DNA from: Heterocephalus glaber | Lineage: Eukaryota > Chordata > Mammalia > Rodentia > Bathyergidae | NCBI RefSeq assembly: GCF_000247695.1 | Contig: NW_004624784.1 | Location: 11,956,143-12,020,142 of the forward strand | Direction of reading: 5' to 3' | Length of the DNA: 64,000 nt | Shown here: piece after piece, positions 1 through 11,579 of the stretch | Position numbering within the stretch: the first letter of the stretch is position 1 | Layout: every line of letters begins with the position of its first letter | Made by a program: the position numbers and the translations under genes | The notes under the pieces: model-generated | Database searches by the model: none | Told to the model about the DNA's origin: nothing | Seen by the model: the letters and a program-made list of their open reading frames with translations, nothing else

Positions 1-145
1 GGAGGGGGTAAAGGGAGGGCAGGGGAATGGGGAAAAAATAAGAACCAAGATACTCATATAATGGTACAAGATCCCAATGATGAATATAACTGTATTGTAT
101 ACCTAAAATGTACCAAGAAACTTAATGGGAAAAAAAGAGAAAAGA
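1..145 (+). mobile_element. Probable L1 3' UTR fragment
   Basis: A G-rich purine tract is followed by AT-rich text containing ACTGTATTGTATACC, the arrangement usual at the 3' end of LINE-1 copies. A similar purine tract followed by AT-rich text occurs near 24640-24760. The window edge cuts the element, so its 5' extent is unknown. Confidence 0.35.
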
Positions 146-780
146 GGACATGGAATTTCTCAGTTCTCTAGAGAGTCACTATCTGACAAAGGCTAGAGGC
201 CCTTTAGGATCCTCTCCAAGCTCAGCACAGTGGGAGCAACAGAAGCTGACTTTCAGAAGGAGGAGGCCTTTGCAATCAGCTCTGAGCAAGCGGAAGTGTC
301 ATTGCCTCAAAGGGTCAACCATGTGGAAACTTGTCATCCCTGTGAGTAACATACCCATAGGAAAGTCATTTATGATGAGAAAGGAGAGAGAGAGAAGAAG
401 GAGAGTGTGCAATCTAATTAATTCTAATGACACTGATAAGGGGATTTGGAAGCACAGCCAATCACTCCATTAAAATAATGACTTCGGGTTCCTTCTGTCA
501 TCACCTGGGGTCTTCTTCCTCTCCCTTGCCCACTGTAACTTATATGCCTTGCCCACTGTAACTTATATGTGCTGCCAATGCCCCATGTTGGGAGACCAGA
601 AGTTCAGCAGGGATAATACTAAAGCCATAGAAGGAGAGACCCTCTTTTCACCACCAGATCTTGATTATCAATGGGTCAGACCACTGAGTTGGCAACTATA
701 GAGGGGAAATGAATCATACATGGCTATGCAAGCATGAGATATAGATAGAGGGGGCTGGCCTGGGGCTTCCATCCTCCTTT
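146..780. other. Unannotated stretch with a 23-bp tandem duplication
   Basis: I recognise no gene or repeat family here. The only structure is a perfect 23-bp direct duplication, CCTTGCCCACTGTAACTTAT plus ATG, at 524-546 and 547-569. The 107-codon frame at 150-473 is low-complexity and has no recognisable features. Confidence 0.5.
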
Positions 781-789
781 CTTGGGCAT

Positions 790-1165
790 AATCCCACCAT
801 ACATCATCCACATGGACATCGGTGACAGTAAAGCTGGACTGTTAACTTGATTGGCTTGACAACCAACTAGGGAATTAGTAAAGCCCACTTCTGGCATATC
901 TATGTGGTTTACAGAGGCAAGCTTGGGTAACCATACCTAGTCCCTGGCACCTACCTCTCTGGTGCTGTTCCCAAATGTGCTACCTTGCCACCATAAACTG
1001 AGCAGTTTTGCTCCACTACTCCCTTCCACCATGATGTTTCTGCCTTAGAGCCTACCAGCCATGAACTGAATTCCCTGAATATGTGAGCCAAATTAAATCT
1101 CCCCTACTGTAAGTTGTAAGTGTTGAGTATTTTGTCCCACAAATGGGAAAGCTGACTAATGTAAC
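790..1165 (+). mobile_element. Solo LTR, MaLR-like (ERVL class)
   Basis: The 3' part reads TGAGCCAAATTAAATCTCCC, then a short T-rich spacer, TATTTTGTC, and an end in AAAGCTGACTAAT. This is the layout of MaLR solo LTRs, with the polyadenylation region followed by a GACTAAT-like terminus. Related copies lie at 35488-35828 on the same strand and at 5150, 20510 and 48118 on the other. No internal retroviral sequence is attached. The 5' boundary is uncertain. Confidence 0.6.
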
Positions 1166-1377
1166 CATCATAACAATGCTGTCCCTCAGAGATGTGCATA
1201 GTGGCAGCCTTGGTGAGCACACAAATGTGTGGGCAGTATTTGGGATGACAAGAAAGATAACCAATAGAATCTACCTAAGTGCTCCCAAGTCTAGGCCCCA
1301 AGACTAAACCTGTATATTCTCTTTTTTGTTGAAGTTTGTTTTCATTTTTTATTATGGTAAAATTTACATAACATAAA

Positions 1378-1514
1378 AATTTTTTGACAGTACTGGGGAC
1401 TGAGCCCAGGGCTCATAAGTCACTAAGTTATCCAGACTGAGCTAAAACTTACAATTCTCTTGCCTCAGACTCCTAGAGTGCTGGGATTATAGGCTTGCAC
1501 CATGATCTCTGGCC
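1378..1514 (-). mobile_element. B1-ID dimer SINE
   Basis: On the + strand it begins with a T-run and CAGTACTGGGGACTGAGCCC, the reverse complement of an ID tail, and continues into reverse B1 text (CCTAGAGTGCTGGGATTATA, GCACCATG). It is diverged and lies inside an older L1. Confidence 0.75.
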
Positions 1515-1807
1515 AAAATTAATCATTCCAAATTAAAAATTCAGTGACATTTAGTGTATTCACAGTGTTGTACAGCCATCGCTTCTGTCTAGTCCCAAAA
1601 CATTTTCCTCACCCCCAAAAGAAACTCCACAGCCATTAGCAGTTACCTACCCTGCCCCATTCCTTCCTCCTCCCAGCCCTTGGCAAACACCAACCCACTT
1701 TCTGTCTTCATCGGCTTACCTATTCTGAACATTTCATATAAACAGAATTATACAATATATGAACTTTATGTTTGGCTTCTTCACTTAGAATAATATTTTT
1801 TAAAAAA

Positions 1808-1938
1808 ACAGGGTCCACTATGTAGTTCAGGCTAGCCTTGAACTCACTATGTAGCCCAGGTAGGCCTTAAACTCACATCAATCCTCTGCCTCAGCCTCCT
1901 GAGTGCTGGGATTACAGATGTGCATGGCCACACCCAGC
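1808..1938 (-). mobile_element. B1 SINE, near full length
   Basis: Reverse-strand 7SL-derived B1. CCTGAGTGCTGGGATTACAG and CACACCCAGC mark the element head, and two similar segments (CACTATGTAGTTCAGGCTAG and CACTATGTAGCCCAGGTAGG) show the internal B1 duplication. It lies inside the L1 fragment. Confidence 0.85.
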
Positions 1939-2100
1939 ACAGCATAATATTTCTAAGATTCATCCACACTGTAGTATGTACCAGTATCCCATTCCTTTTT
2001 ATGGCTGAATAATATTCCTGTGGGTGGGTGTGTGTGCCATAATTTCTTTATTCACTTATCTGCTGATGGGCCTTTGGATTACATTTACATTGCTACTTGG

Positions 2101-3410
2101 CCCCAAAGCTCCTAGGCTCAACTTCCCCTTGAGTTGCTTCATCTGGCTTTGCTTCCCAGTTCTGATTCTGCCTCCCTACATACTTCACTCTAACACAGCT
2201 CACCAATCATTTCTTTGTTTATCCTATACTCCCTTCCCGAGGGATCTCTACCATCAAGGTATTCAGGTGTCCTCAGGTGAGAAAGGTGAAGATGCTTTAA
2301 CCAAAACCCTCATTCTAGCCCCAAGAAAAAAGAGAAGATGCCACCAGTAGATCTGTTTCAAACCTAGTTTCAGTTCTGCAGTCACAAATGCTCAACCAAG
2401 TAGAATGTGGACAAAATTATTTAGTCTGAACCACTGTATCTGGTATAATTGTTCCACCGTGGCACAGGTAAATGTGCCTGCATTCTGATCCTCCTAACCC
2501 AACAGAAAGATCATTACTAAATTGAGCCTGGTACATTCCAGAAGGCCAAGCCCCCAGGATTCAATTTTATCTGAAACATGCTCCCTGGGTAGCTCCTCCA
2601 CATCAGGCACCATGACATCCCCAGGGAGATCTGGCCTGATGAGCTCATGATCTGGAAAAGGTGACAGATATATGCAGGAATAGCAATAAAACAGGGCACA
2701 AAGACTCTGAGTCATACAGGGGTCCAGGGACCCAGAGAAGGGGAGCTGTCTTCCAGCAGAGCAGGAGAGGGAAGGCTTCTCAGCAGATGTAACCTTAGAG
2801 ATTGAAGCAAGGTGGAAAATGTTAGCTGGAGAAGACAAGGGATTCCTGCAGAGACTGCCTATAGAGGCTGTGATGAGGGAACTCAGGAGAGGTGGAGGAT
2901 GGGGCTAGAGAACCTCTGGATGGAGATGGCTTGGGGAACCTGTCCTAAAGTAGCTACATGTTTGTGACCTGAGGAGGGAAAGAGATCAGAAGGGCCAAAG
3001 CTTAGAGACTGAGAGGCCATCAGGAGGCTATGGCAAGTGGCTCTGACCTTAGACCCTGTGGCACCCAACCAGCAGCCCCAGCTGAACTCCTGTAACAGAC
3101 ACTTGAGGGCAGCCATCTTGCTGAACTCTGATGAGCTGCCCTGAGGACATTAGTACAGTTGCTTATGCAAGGTTAAGAAAATACATGGGGAGCTGATGGA
3201 GTCCGAGAGGCTCATGCTCTCCACACCACCCCCAACTTGGCACCTCCTAAACACAGGCTGCACCCCCAGATACTCTCCTACTCCTGCTGCTGCTTGTTCC
3301 ATCTCCTCCTAGACAGAGTGGCTGACACCCAGCAGGTTCTGGCCAAGCCTCTGCCTCCTCCCTGTGCTGCCACTTGTCAGCACTAGGCAAGAGAGATGCC
3401 AGCTTCATCC
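2101..3410. other. Unannotated unique stretch
   Basis: No repeat family or gene is recognised. Several open frames of up to 114 codons on the minus strand have no domains, no transmembrane pattern and no supporting splice or promoter context that I can see. Confidence 0.45.
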
Positions 3411-3414
3411 CCAG

Positions 3415-3685
3415 CCTGAAAGCCCATTCAGGCTGCTGGAAGATGAATTATGTTTCATTTATATCAAAGAAGCAATCTCGGAGCCCATTTGTGATCAAAT
3501 TTGCTGTCAGAGAAACTTTGCTTTATCTCATTACATCTGATATCTCTTGGCTTCTTGTCCTTGAGACTATTAAAGTTTAATGTCAAATTCAAGATGAAAT
3601 GAAATCTTTGCTGTATCATCTCATCAGGACCTGAGCATTCCCCCTTCCATCTAAAATTTTTTGACAACTAATTACAATAGGGGTT
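3415..3685. promoter_or_regulatory. Candidate conserved noncoding block
   Basis: A repeat-free AT-rich block between GC-richer flanks. It contains ATTTATATCAAAGAAGC, TTTGTGATCAAATTTGC and CAACTAATTACAATAG (homeodomain TAATTA core). The texture resembles vertebrate conserved noncoding elements, but conservation is inferred, not seen. Confidence 0.3.
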
Positions 3686-3919
3686 GGGGGAGGGAAAGAA
3701 AGAGACCTGCTCCCCTCTCATTTGCTGAAAATGCCATCGTTTGAAGGGGTCACCAATGAGCGCTGTAGCTTTGCGGTGGCAGAGAACAAGGAGAGGTGCT
3801 TGTCTCCATTCAACTCCTCTCTTCCATCCCTTCACCCAAAACTCACAGCCCTAGACCAGTGACATCCATTTTCATTCCTGTTCAGAGAGGGCATCCCTGC
3901 CTGAGGGACACTGTGTAGG

Positions 3920-4050
3920 AGAAAGTATGTGGGGCTTCGAGGCAGATCAGAGCTTAATTGCAGGCTCTGCCAGCTACATAGCTATGGGCAAGTCACCATT
4001 TCCCTCTAGCCCTCAGTTTGCTCAACTGTAAAATTATGGGGTTAGACTAC
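3920..4050 (+). mobile_element. MIR SINE fragment
   Basis: GGCTCTGCCAGCTACATAGC, GGGCAAGTCACCATTTCCCT and CAGTTTGCTCAACTGTAAAA follow the MIR consensus order on the + strand. Confidence 0.8.
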
Positions 4051-4060
4051 AATCAGGGAA

Positions 4061-4117
4061 AAAGAGAGGGAGAGAGAGGGAGAGATAAGGAAACAGAGAG
4101 AGACAGACAGACAGACC
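4061..4117. repeat. (GA)n / (GACA)n simple repeat
   Basis: Imperfect AGAGAGGG units followed by four ACAG units. Confidence 0.85.
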
Positions 4118-4540
4118 AGACTCCCAATATCCCCTCCATTTAGGAACTAAGAGGGAGAATGGATGAATGAATAACTATTGGTTGTACAATAAGTAGGTTA
4201 GGGGACTAATGCAAAGAGAAATGTACATCCCCCCAACAGACATTCAACTTTAAAAAAAATTAAACAGACACCAAAAGGTCATGTCTGCAGGCCTTATTTA
4301 CCATGACAACCCCAGGAACAGTTAATCTCTTAGACTTACAATTGTCTCTAAATAAGAAAAGTATCCACAGAAAACAGGTTTCAGGCTGGGAGTATGCTTT
4401 TCCAAGGAAGAGTTGGGGTAGTGATTAATAACGCTGACTGAAATCCACCTGTACAACCAAGGACCATTAGAAGGCCTAGAGACACACAAATCAAAACTCT
4501 CAAAAAGCAGTGTGCAAAAGAAGGAAAGAGAGATAAATGT
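4118..4540. other. Unannotated stretch
   Basis: AT-rich text with short homopolymers. No gene or repeat family is recognised. Confidence 0.4.
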
Positions 4541-4544
4541 ATTT

Positions 4545-4700
4545 TTAATAATGCATTGACAATTTCATTTACTCAACATCTTATGTGTGTCCACTATTCT
4601 AGGCGCTTGGGATTTGGCAGTTAATAAAAAACAAAGATAAATTTTTTGATTCATGGATCCTACACACTGGTGGAAAGAGAACAAGTAATAAATGTGATGA
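4545..4700 (-). mobile_element. L2 3' end
   Basis: Antisense L2 tail: ATTTACTCAACATCTTATGT, TCTAGGCGCTTGGGATTTGG, CAGTTAATAAAAAACAAAGA. Confidence 0.65.
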
Positions 4701-4779
4701 GTAGGTAATTATTTTGCTTGGAGTAATCTATGACATTCTTAAGATCAGTAGGGTCAAGGAATGGGGGGGTCCAGTGGGG

Positions 4780-5010
4780 TGTGAGGACAGCATCAAGTGG
4801 GAGTTCTGCAGCTGGATTTCCTGGGCCCAATCCTAGCTCTGCCACTAATCAGCCATTGACCTGGTCAGTTTTTCCCCTTATCTGGGACTTTGTTTCCTCA
4901 TCCATAAAACAGGGACCATTAGGGTATCTACTTCCTAGGATTAAGCAAGTTTATTGTGGGAAATGTCTGAAATAGTGCCTGGAACTAGTGTGGAACAATA
5001 GGCAATAGTC
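4780..5010 (+). mobile_element. MIR SINE
   Basis: CAATCCTAGCTCTGCCACTA, TTTCCTCATCCATAAAACAG, CTACTTCCTAGGATTAAGCA and ATAGTGCCTGGAACTAG are in MIR consensus order. Nearly the whole MIR is represented. Confidence 0.8.
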
Positions 5011-5149
5011 CCCCACTTAGGCACTCAAGTCCAATGCCTGGGAAACCAGAGGTAGCTGCATTCAAGCTGCAGAGCCCAGAGCTTAGAAGAAGGTCCCAAC
5101 CATTTTCTAAATAGAACTCTGCTGGAAGAAATCAGGAATTGCTTTACAG

Positions 5150-5303
5150 CATGTGTTAGCTTCCTACCACTGTGACAAAATACCTGAGATAATCAACTTA
5201 AAAAGAGGAAAGATTTATATTGGCTCACAGTCTGAGAAGTTTTAGGTCATTTAGAATTTGTGTCTGTAGCAAGGCAGAACATCACAAGAGTATGTGGTGG
5301 CCA

Positions 5304-5342
<39 letters not shown>

Positions 5343-5508
5343 CACTAGAATACTGATATTCCCTTCAAGGGTAGGCTCTCAGTGACCTAACTTTCTTCCA
5401 GCAGGCCCCAGTTTTTAAAGGTCCCAGTAGCACCACAGGCTGGTGACCAAGCCTTAGCATATAGGCCTTTGGGGAACATTCAAGATCCAAATTATAGCAA
5501 TGTACTTG
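5150..5508 (-). mobile_element. Solo LTR, MaLR-like
   Basis: Antisense MaLR LTR. TGTTAGCTTCCTACCACTGT, GACAAAATACCTGAGATAAT and TTCCCTTCAAGGGTAGGC occur in order, ending in ATTCAAGATCCAAATTATAG. A GA microsatellite (5304-5341) has expanded inside it. It belongs to the same family as 20510-20820 and 48118-48462. Confidence 0.7.
5304..5341. repeat. (GA)n microsatellite
   Basis: Uninterrupted GA units except for one AAA, lying within the LTR. Confidence 0.95.
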
Positions 5509-5849
5509 GCCAAGCTAGGCTCCAGCTTCTCAATGAATGATTCCTTGATGTCCTTTATTTGTCCATCCTCTCTCTCCCTAACCTTCTTCAGAACACATTC
5601 TTCATGAGATCTAGTCCCAATCACATCTATGGCAAGACATGCCAGTTATTCAACTACTCCCTTCAGAGAAATCAAAGAACATCTTAAACTCCTATCTAAT
5701 CTGAATCTCCAAAAGTTTGAAGGCAGCAATTTATTTCTTAGTCCTCTATTGTCTGAGAAAGAAATAATAATCCAAAAATGCCTGTCTGTGTTTTCTTAGA
5801 AATCAGAACCATGGCCAAGTCAGTGAACACTCAGCTCTACAGCCACAGC

Positions 5850-5975
5850 TCTATAAAGTACATACCATCCTCCCACTAAACAGGGAGTAAACGGAGCCCC
5901 AGAGCTCAATAACACCCAAGGCAACCCAGCCAGATGACAGTTAGGACATAAACCATTTTTGTTGGCTTCAAACGG
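5850..5975 (-). mobile_element. MIR SINE fragment
   Basis: Antisense MIR: GGAGTAAACGGAGCCCCAGA, CACCCAAGGCAACCCAGCCA, ACAGTTAGGACATAAACC. Confidence 0.6.
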
Positions 5976-6079
5976 CATAATCTTAACTACCTACTGTATT
6001 GACTCATGGGTTTAGATGTTTTCTCAGATATTAACACAATTATAGAAAAGATTCCTCATAAAAGTATATGAATTAAGAG

Positions 6080-6150
6080 ACTTCTTTTAGAATATAAGCT
6101 CCTTAAAGGTATAAACCACACTAGATGCCCTATAGTTTTCTGAAGGACAC
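6080..6150 (+). mobile_element. L2 3' end fragment
   Basis: AGAATATAAGCTCCTTAAAG followed by GGTATAAACC matches the start of the L2 3' tail. Confidence 0.5.
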
Positions 6151-7790
6151 ATACCTGTAGGAGGGGAGTATAAGCCAGGTGGCCTGAGTCTCCTTAACAA
6201 GCACAGCAGAGGTCACACAGCTGGTGCTCTGTGAGGCTCTTCCCCATTCCAGTGATGCAGCCACTGTTTTATTGTTGTTGTTTGATTTTGTTTTGTTTGC
6301 AGTTCTGTATTCTTCACTTTCCTTGTGAAAGTCTGTTCCAAGATGGTAAATCTTTCATGTTCTGAGGATAGATTTGATTTCTGGAAAAAGACCAAACTTA
6401 CTTGGAGCTGAATTTTGCCGATCAGGTAGACAAGTCATTTATATTAAATTTTTTAAAACAACTTTGTCCCTGGGGCTCCATAAATATTTGTTGACTAACA
6501 ATGACAACAAAATGAAAATTAAATACACACTGTTTGATTCTAAAGAAAAGAGACTCATTTCATTCTTCGGTTCATAAACCTTCTCTGAACATAATTCCAG
6601 AAATATTTTGAACAGTGGTGGTCTCATTGGAACACAAGCAGTGTATGCAAGGGAGTGACACTGGGGAGACAATCCATGGCTAGGTTTCAAATACAGCAGC
6701 CCAGTTACACATAAACCACGGTTCCCAACACTGTTTGGTGAAACTAAACAAAAAATAAATCTCTCCAGGAGCTCCCAATCCCTGAAGGGAGGAGGCAGGA
6801 AGGATGTATAAAAGAGCAAAAAATACCCAAGACACAGAACAGACCATCAACTCTCCGGAAGGAGGGATCAGTAATGGTGGCCAAGGAAAGATAGCGCCTT
6901 CTGGCTAGAGGACTCGGAAGAGGTTTGTTTAGGATACAACATTGGACTGTGCCTTAAAGCAATGCTTCCCAACCTTTTCATGACATGGCACCCTCAGAAG
7001 ATGACCCCAGCTGGATGACTCAGTGAAACAAATGGACAGCATTGCCCTGGATGGAAATTCTGACCAGCCCCATCTGCCTGCCCCAGCACTAGCAGCAAAG
7101 AATACTTTTGCAACTTCCTTCATGACACACTAGTCAGGATGTCTGCCATGAGGAGTGTATTGTGGCAGCCTGCTAAAATCCTCTTTGGCAGGAGGGATAG
7201 GAACCTAAGGAAGAGCAAATGAGTTAAGACTGAGAGGCAGTGAACAGCCAGCAAATTGAGGGCCTTAGATGCTGGATTTCAGAGTCTAACTTGATTCCAT
7301 ACACAACAAAGATCCTTTCAGAGTTACTGATAGGGAGCTGAGTGGTGTATTCAAAAAAGAAAAAGAAAAAGTCTCGCATGTCTTGTAGTTTACTTAAAAA
7401 AGAAGGCCATAAATAATAAACTTTAAACAAACAGACAAATCCCCAAAGCTAGGATTCAGGCTTTTCTCTTGCTTCCTGCTTAGCAGGGTGCCCCTCATAA
7501 AGAAAAAGGCCTTGGTGATTTAGAAATAAGATGAAAACCTCCAACCCCACTTTCGAAAAATGCTGTGAGCCTAAAAAGTAAACAGCTATGTTCCGTCGGA
7601 AGCCCAGGGCCCCCAGGAACTAAGACCAGGAAGACTCCTTCCCCTGTGTACTTTTTGTTCATCCTTTCGACAGTATGAGTTGCCACTGCCGTTGTCTGCC
7701 CTGACTGAAATGAGAATAAATATACACATGGCCTATAACCAAGGAAGCCCCCTGTCTGTGAGGAGGATGCAGAGTACTGAAATAGGGCTG
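6151..7790. other. Unannotated stretch
   Basis: No gene is recognised. The minus-strand 126-codon frame at 6439-6819 has no identifiable domain. CTTCCCAACCTTTTCATGAC near 6966 resembles the end of an old DNA-transposon-type repeat, but I cannot name it. Confidence 0.4.
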
Positions 7791-7794
7791 GGGG

Positions 7795-8060
7795 AGAATA
7801 CTTCTAAAGATGGCAGCCAGCGTTGCTATGGAAATTTAATTCCCGACTAGAAGCAAATCCCATTCAAAAGGCCAAGAATGGCCATGTTAGGTCAAAAACA
7901 GAACATGAACTGGGGGAAAAGATTGCTTTTCAAGAGAACCAGACAATTAATTTAGCAGAACCACCCTATGAAGAGAAAATAACAGGCACCTAATGTGAGG
8001 GATCTTTATTCTGTTAAAGTTCAACTTTTAAAAGAGCCTACAAAGGAGACAGTCACAAGA
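7795..8060. promoter_or_regulatory. Candidate conserved noncoding block with RFX-like half site
   Basis: A repeat-free block. GTTGCTATGGA at 7822-7832 resembles an RFX X-box half site, followed by AATTTAATTCCCG and CAATTAATTTAGC with homeodomain cores. The regulatory role is inferred from texture only. Confidence 0.28.
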
Positions 8061-8559
8061 GAATGTTCTCTGTTTCAGCAGAGAAGTTTACATGGTGCAG
8101 GGAGGGATAGAGGTGAGAGGTCAGGAAGAACTTTCCCGGCAGAAGCATTGTAAGACACTGATCTGTGTTTCTGAGGAGAGTTGTGGATCTGTTTCTCCAG
8201 ACAGTCTAAAGAAAAGTAAAATTAGGTACATGCCCCGGGTGGCTCAGTTAATATCCTCCAACATTCTTCAGTCTAAAACCACCAGGAGGGTGCACAGCAC
8301 CTTTTTCTTACATCTGATGTACTCGAGCTTAGAATTGTGAGTCTCTCACTCCCCCCATCTGATTGACTCTGTGTGTGCACATAAAAATAGTGTGTACGTG
8401 TAAATTTAACCACACAGAAAGCAACTGCCTGAACAGTTCATAGGCAACGTGTGGGAGATATACCCAAGCACACTCTGTCCTACCTTCTCTGCCTGCTGTC
8501 TTCCACCTATCATCACCCTCCGGCTCACAGTTCAAACTATGTCAAGGGAAATGCTAATT

Positions 8560-8720
8560 TAGTCAATCAATAAATATTAATTGAACTATCATTATGTTTG
8601 AGACACTGAGTTAGGTGTCCAGCAAGAAAATAAAGAGGTAAAGATTTTATTTCTGCCATCAAAGGACTTGAACAAAAGAAAGCTCAAGTATGATCACATG
8701 AGAAGTAACCAGTAAGTGTT
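8560..8720 (-). mobile_element. L2 3' end
   Basis: Antisense L2 tail beginning TCAATCAATAAATATTAATT, then GAGACACTGAGTTAGGTGTC and AAAGGACTTGAACAAAAG. Confidence 0.55.
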
Positions 8721-9029
8721 AAGGGCTCAGGTGCAGAAAGTGTAAGCCCTGTAAGGGATCCTGAGAAGGAAGTGCTCATTCCTTACTGGCATGACCAGAA
8801 GGCAAGAGAAGCATCTTTCTTCTAAAACTGTAGTAAAAATATGTAATATAAAATTTACCATCTTAACTATTTTATGCATGCAGTTCAATAGTCTTCAGTA
8901 TATTCACTGTTGTGCAACCAATCTCCAGAATTTTTTTCTTGATATCTGAAACTCTATACTTATTAAACTTCCCATTTTCCTTCCTCTCACCCCTTGGCAA
9001 CCCCCATTCTACTTTCTTTTTATTTTCTT

Positions 9030-9105
9030 TTCCTTGCAGTATCAAGAATTGAATCCAGGGCTCCATGTACACTAAGTAGGTGCTCTATTGTTGAGCTACA
9101 TCCAG
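9030..9105 (-). mobile_element. ID-type SINE insertion
   Basis: GCAGTATCAAGAATTGAATC, CAGGGCTCCATG and GTTGAGCTACATCCAGC are the reverse complement of an ID element (box B then box A). The insertion is inside the L1 3' UTR and is diverged. Confidence 0.75.
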
Positions 9106-9150
9106 CCTTTCTTTCTATCTCTGTGAATTTAATTATTCTACATACCTGAA

Positions 9151-9202
9151 TAAGTGAAATCACATAGTATTTGTGATATAAGTGAAATCACATACTATTT
9201 GT
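9151..9202. repeat. 28-bp tandem duplication
   Basis: TAAGTGAAATCACATAGTAT plus TTGTGATA (9151-9178) recurs at 9179-9202 with one G-to-C change. It is a local slippage duplication within the L1. Confidence 0.9.
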
Positions 9203-9790
9203 CTTTACATGACTGGCTTATTTCACTTAAGATAATATCCTCAAGGTTTATCTATGTTGCAGCATGTTTTAAGGCTGAATAACATCCCATTGTATGTACA
9301 TACTAACTTTTGTTTATCCATTCATCTGTCCATGGACATTGAGATTATTTCCACCTCTTGGCTACAGTGAATACTGCATGAGTGTACAAATATCTCTTCA
9401 AGAATGTGCTCTCAATTCTTTTGAATATATACCCAGAAGAGGAAGAGTGAAATTGTTAGATCATACAGTAATTCTATTTTTAATTTTTTGAGAAGCTGCC
9501 ATACTATTTTCTACAGTGACTGTATTATTTTACATTCCCACCAATAAGGCATGAGTGTTCCAATTTCTCCACACCCTCCCCCTCCCCTCTGTGTGTGTAT
9601 GTGTGGGCATGCGTGTCCATCTCACTGTGGTTTGGATCTGCATTTCTCTAATGCTTAATGATGCTGAACTTTTCATATGCTTGTTGGCCATTCAGTACAT
9701 CATCTTTGGAGAAATGTCCATTCATGTCCTTTGCTCCTCCTGCTTTGCTCCCGTTTTAAAACAGACTATTTGGTGTTTTGTTGTTATTAC

Positions 9791-10650
9791 TGAAGGAAGT
9801 GAATCTAAAGCTGAGTGTGAAGAAAAGAAAAAGTCTGGCAGGTTCAGGGAGAGACAGGCTTTTGTTGAGCCAGTAGTCGGATGAGCCAATCATAATTCTT
9901 TCCAGAAAGTGAACATGATGTGCTGTGTTGACAAGATGGGCAGTGGATGTGAGCACAGTCACCAACCCAAGATCCTGTAAGTATTCATTCAGCATTTGGA
10001 AAAGGTAAGGATCCCAGCTTGTATGCCCCACTTAGTTAAACAGAAGTGCTGCAGTTTAAGTGGACTGCGCTGCTTCCTTGTTACTAACCATGTGCAAGCA
10101 CGTGACATTTGGAGAGAGGGCTCTCAGCCTCCATCCTCACCCCAAGTGACATATGGGGCCATCCTTTACATTTCTAGTGCTGTTTCCAGTTTACCTTCTA
10201 CCGTTATTTTGTTACATCCTCCCAGTGACCTGTATCCCTCCATGCCTGGCCCCAGCTGGCCTGCTGTGGCCCGGGCCAGAGAATACAAAAAAGAAGGCTG
10301 GGCAGTGATGAGCCTCCAGTGGTGCAGCAGGATCTGCCTTGTACAAATCTCACAGCGTTCTTGGAACACTGGGTTGGACATCGCTCTGCCTCGAGGTGTG
10401 CCCCTCCATCAGTGGATTTTATGGTCCTCTGTCTCCACTGGAAACTGAGAGAGTCGGATCTGTCAGTGCTGTGATCTCCTCTGAGAGCCTCCATCCTATA
10501 TTTCCCAGACCAAACACCTGGCTACACTCATCAAATGGCATTTTTTTGTGTGAGGAAATGCTCCTGATACGCTGTTACCAAGCAGAAGACAAAGCAGTAT
10601 TACCAAGTGAAACTCCATTAAAAGACAGAGATAAAGAGACAGCAGCATGA
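9791..10650. other. Unannotated stretch
   Basis: No repeat family or gene is recognised. Overlapping frames on both strands reach 150 codons (9996-10448 on +), with no recognised domain and no conserved motif, so I treat them as chance. Confidence 0.4.
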
Positions 10651-10654
10651 AAGG

Positions 10655-10840
10655 GCAGGATAAAAAAGTGATATACCTCAAATATTAATAGTGGTTGCTT
10701 CTGGGTAGTGGAATATGGATGAAATTTTTTCTTTGTGCTTTTCTATATTTTTCAGATTTTTGACCATGAATATGTATTGCTTTTGTAATCAGAGAAAAGG
10801 ACAGCACATGGTAATTTTTTAAAAAGCCTTTGTTGGGATG
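10655..10840 (+). mobile_element. Old interspersed repeat, family uncertain
   Basis: GTGGTTGCTTCTGGGTAGTG, TTTCTTTGTGCTTTTCTATA and GAATATGTATTGCTTTTGTA form a string I recognise as a recurrent mammalian repeat tail (LINE-like), but I cannot assign the family. Confidence 0.4.
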
Positions 10841-11570
10841 TATGCCCACTTGAGCTTGGTGCTCCTGTGGATTCCACACTGAAAATTGTAGCATCCTGGG
10901 CCCTCGAGCTCCTCACCCCAAAAACAGCTGCTGATCAGCCTAAAGAAGCTGGAGGCCAGAGGCTGTGACTGGCCAGGCACAGGGCAAAAAGGGATGGAAA
11001 CATAAAGTGGGTAGGCACTTCTGGGAACCTGAGGTCACTTTCATCACTCTTCTGATCAACCAGGAAGCACTTAGCCTTCCTGGAAGGAGGAGAGTGAGAG
11101 GAGCCCTTTTAGAAACTAGAAGAGATAGCCTTGCAGCTAGGTCCAGAAGTGCTAAGATGGGCAGGGCAGGGAGGGCAGGTGGCCACCCCAGCAGGGCCTG
11201 GCTCCTCACTGCCCTCCCTTGCCAGAGAAGTCACCACATTTTCAAGAATGTCACTCTCTCAATAGAAATTGTCTTGGTAAGGAAACTGGAATGAGTTCAG
11301 CAAGACAGGAGACTGAATCTTGATTTGAATCGGTGGTACAAAAACTGGCAAGTCTCAGGATTCTAATATCAGCCATTTCCCTTTCTCCTCCAGGAGGGGA
11401 AGCACCATGGGTCCTGAAGATAGCCCTACAGGAGGAAGAGACCTGTGAAGCACTGCCATACAAGGGTGGAGATAAAGTCCTCCCTTTGCACTGCCCTCAG
11501 AAGATAAGGCTGGGCTGCTATTTTTATGCATGAGAGATGAAAGCTATAACAAGAATCCTTTGCATGTATG
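10841..11570. other. Unannotated stretch
   Basis: GC-moderate sequence without recognised repeats. Frames of up to 109 codons have no recognisable features. Confidence 0.4.
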
Positions 11571-11579
11571 GAGCACCCT

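Larger units (their letters stand above)
1330..2100 (-). mobile_element. L1 (L1M-type) 3' end, interrupted by two SINEs
   Basis: Read on the minus strand this is an old LINE-1 3' region. On the + strand it shows AAATTTACATAACATAAAA, CACAGTGTTGTACAGCCATC and GGCTGAATAATATTCC, strings typical of antisense L1M 3' ends. A B1-ID dimer (1378-1514) and a B1 (1808-1938) sit inside it, so it predates both. Reading frames across it are broken. Confidence 0.75.
8828..9790 (-). mobile_element. L1 3' end (ORF2 C-terminal side plus 3' UTR)
   Basis: Antisense L1 of about 950 bp. From left to right it shows 3' UTR text (TTCACTGTTGTGCAACCAAT, AGTGAAATCACATA), then ORF2-end text (GGCTACAGTGAATACTGCAT, ATATACCCAGAAGAGG, CACCAATAAGGCATGAGTG). 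Translations are broken. An ID tail (9030-9105) is inserted and a local duplication sits at 9151-9202. Confidence 0.85.
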
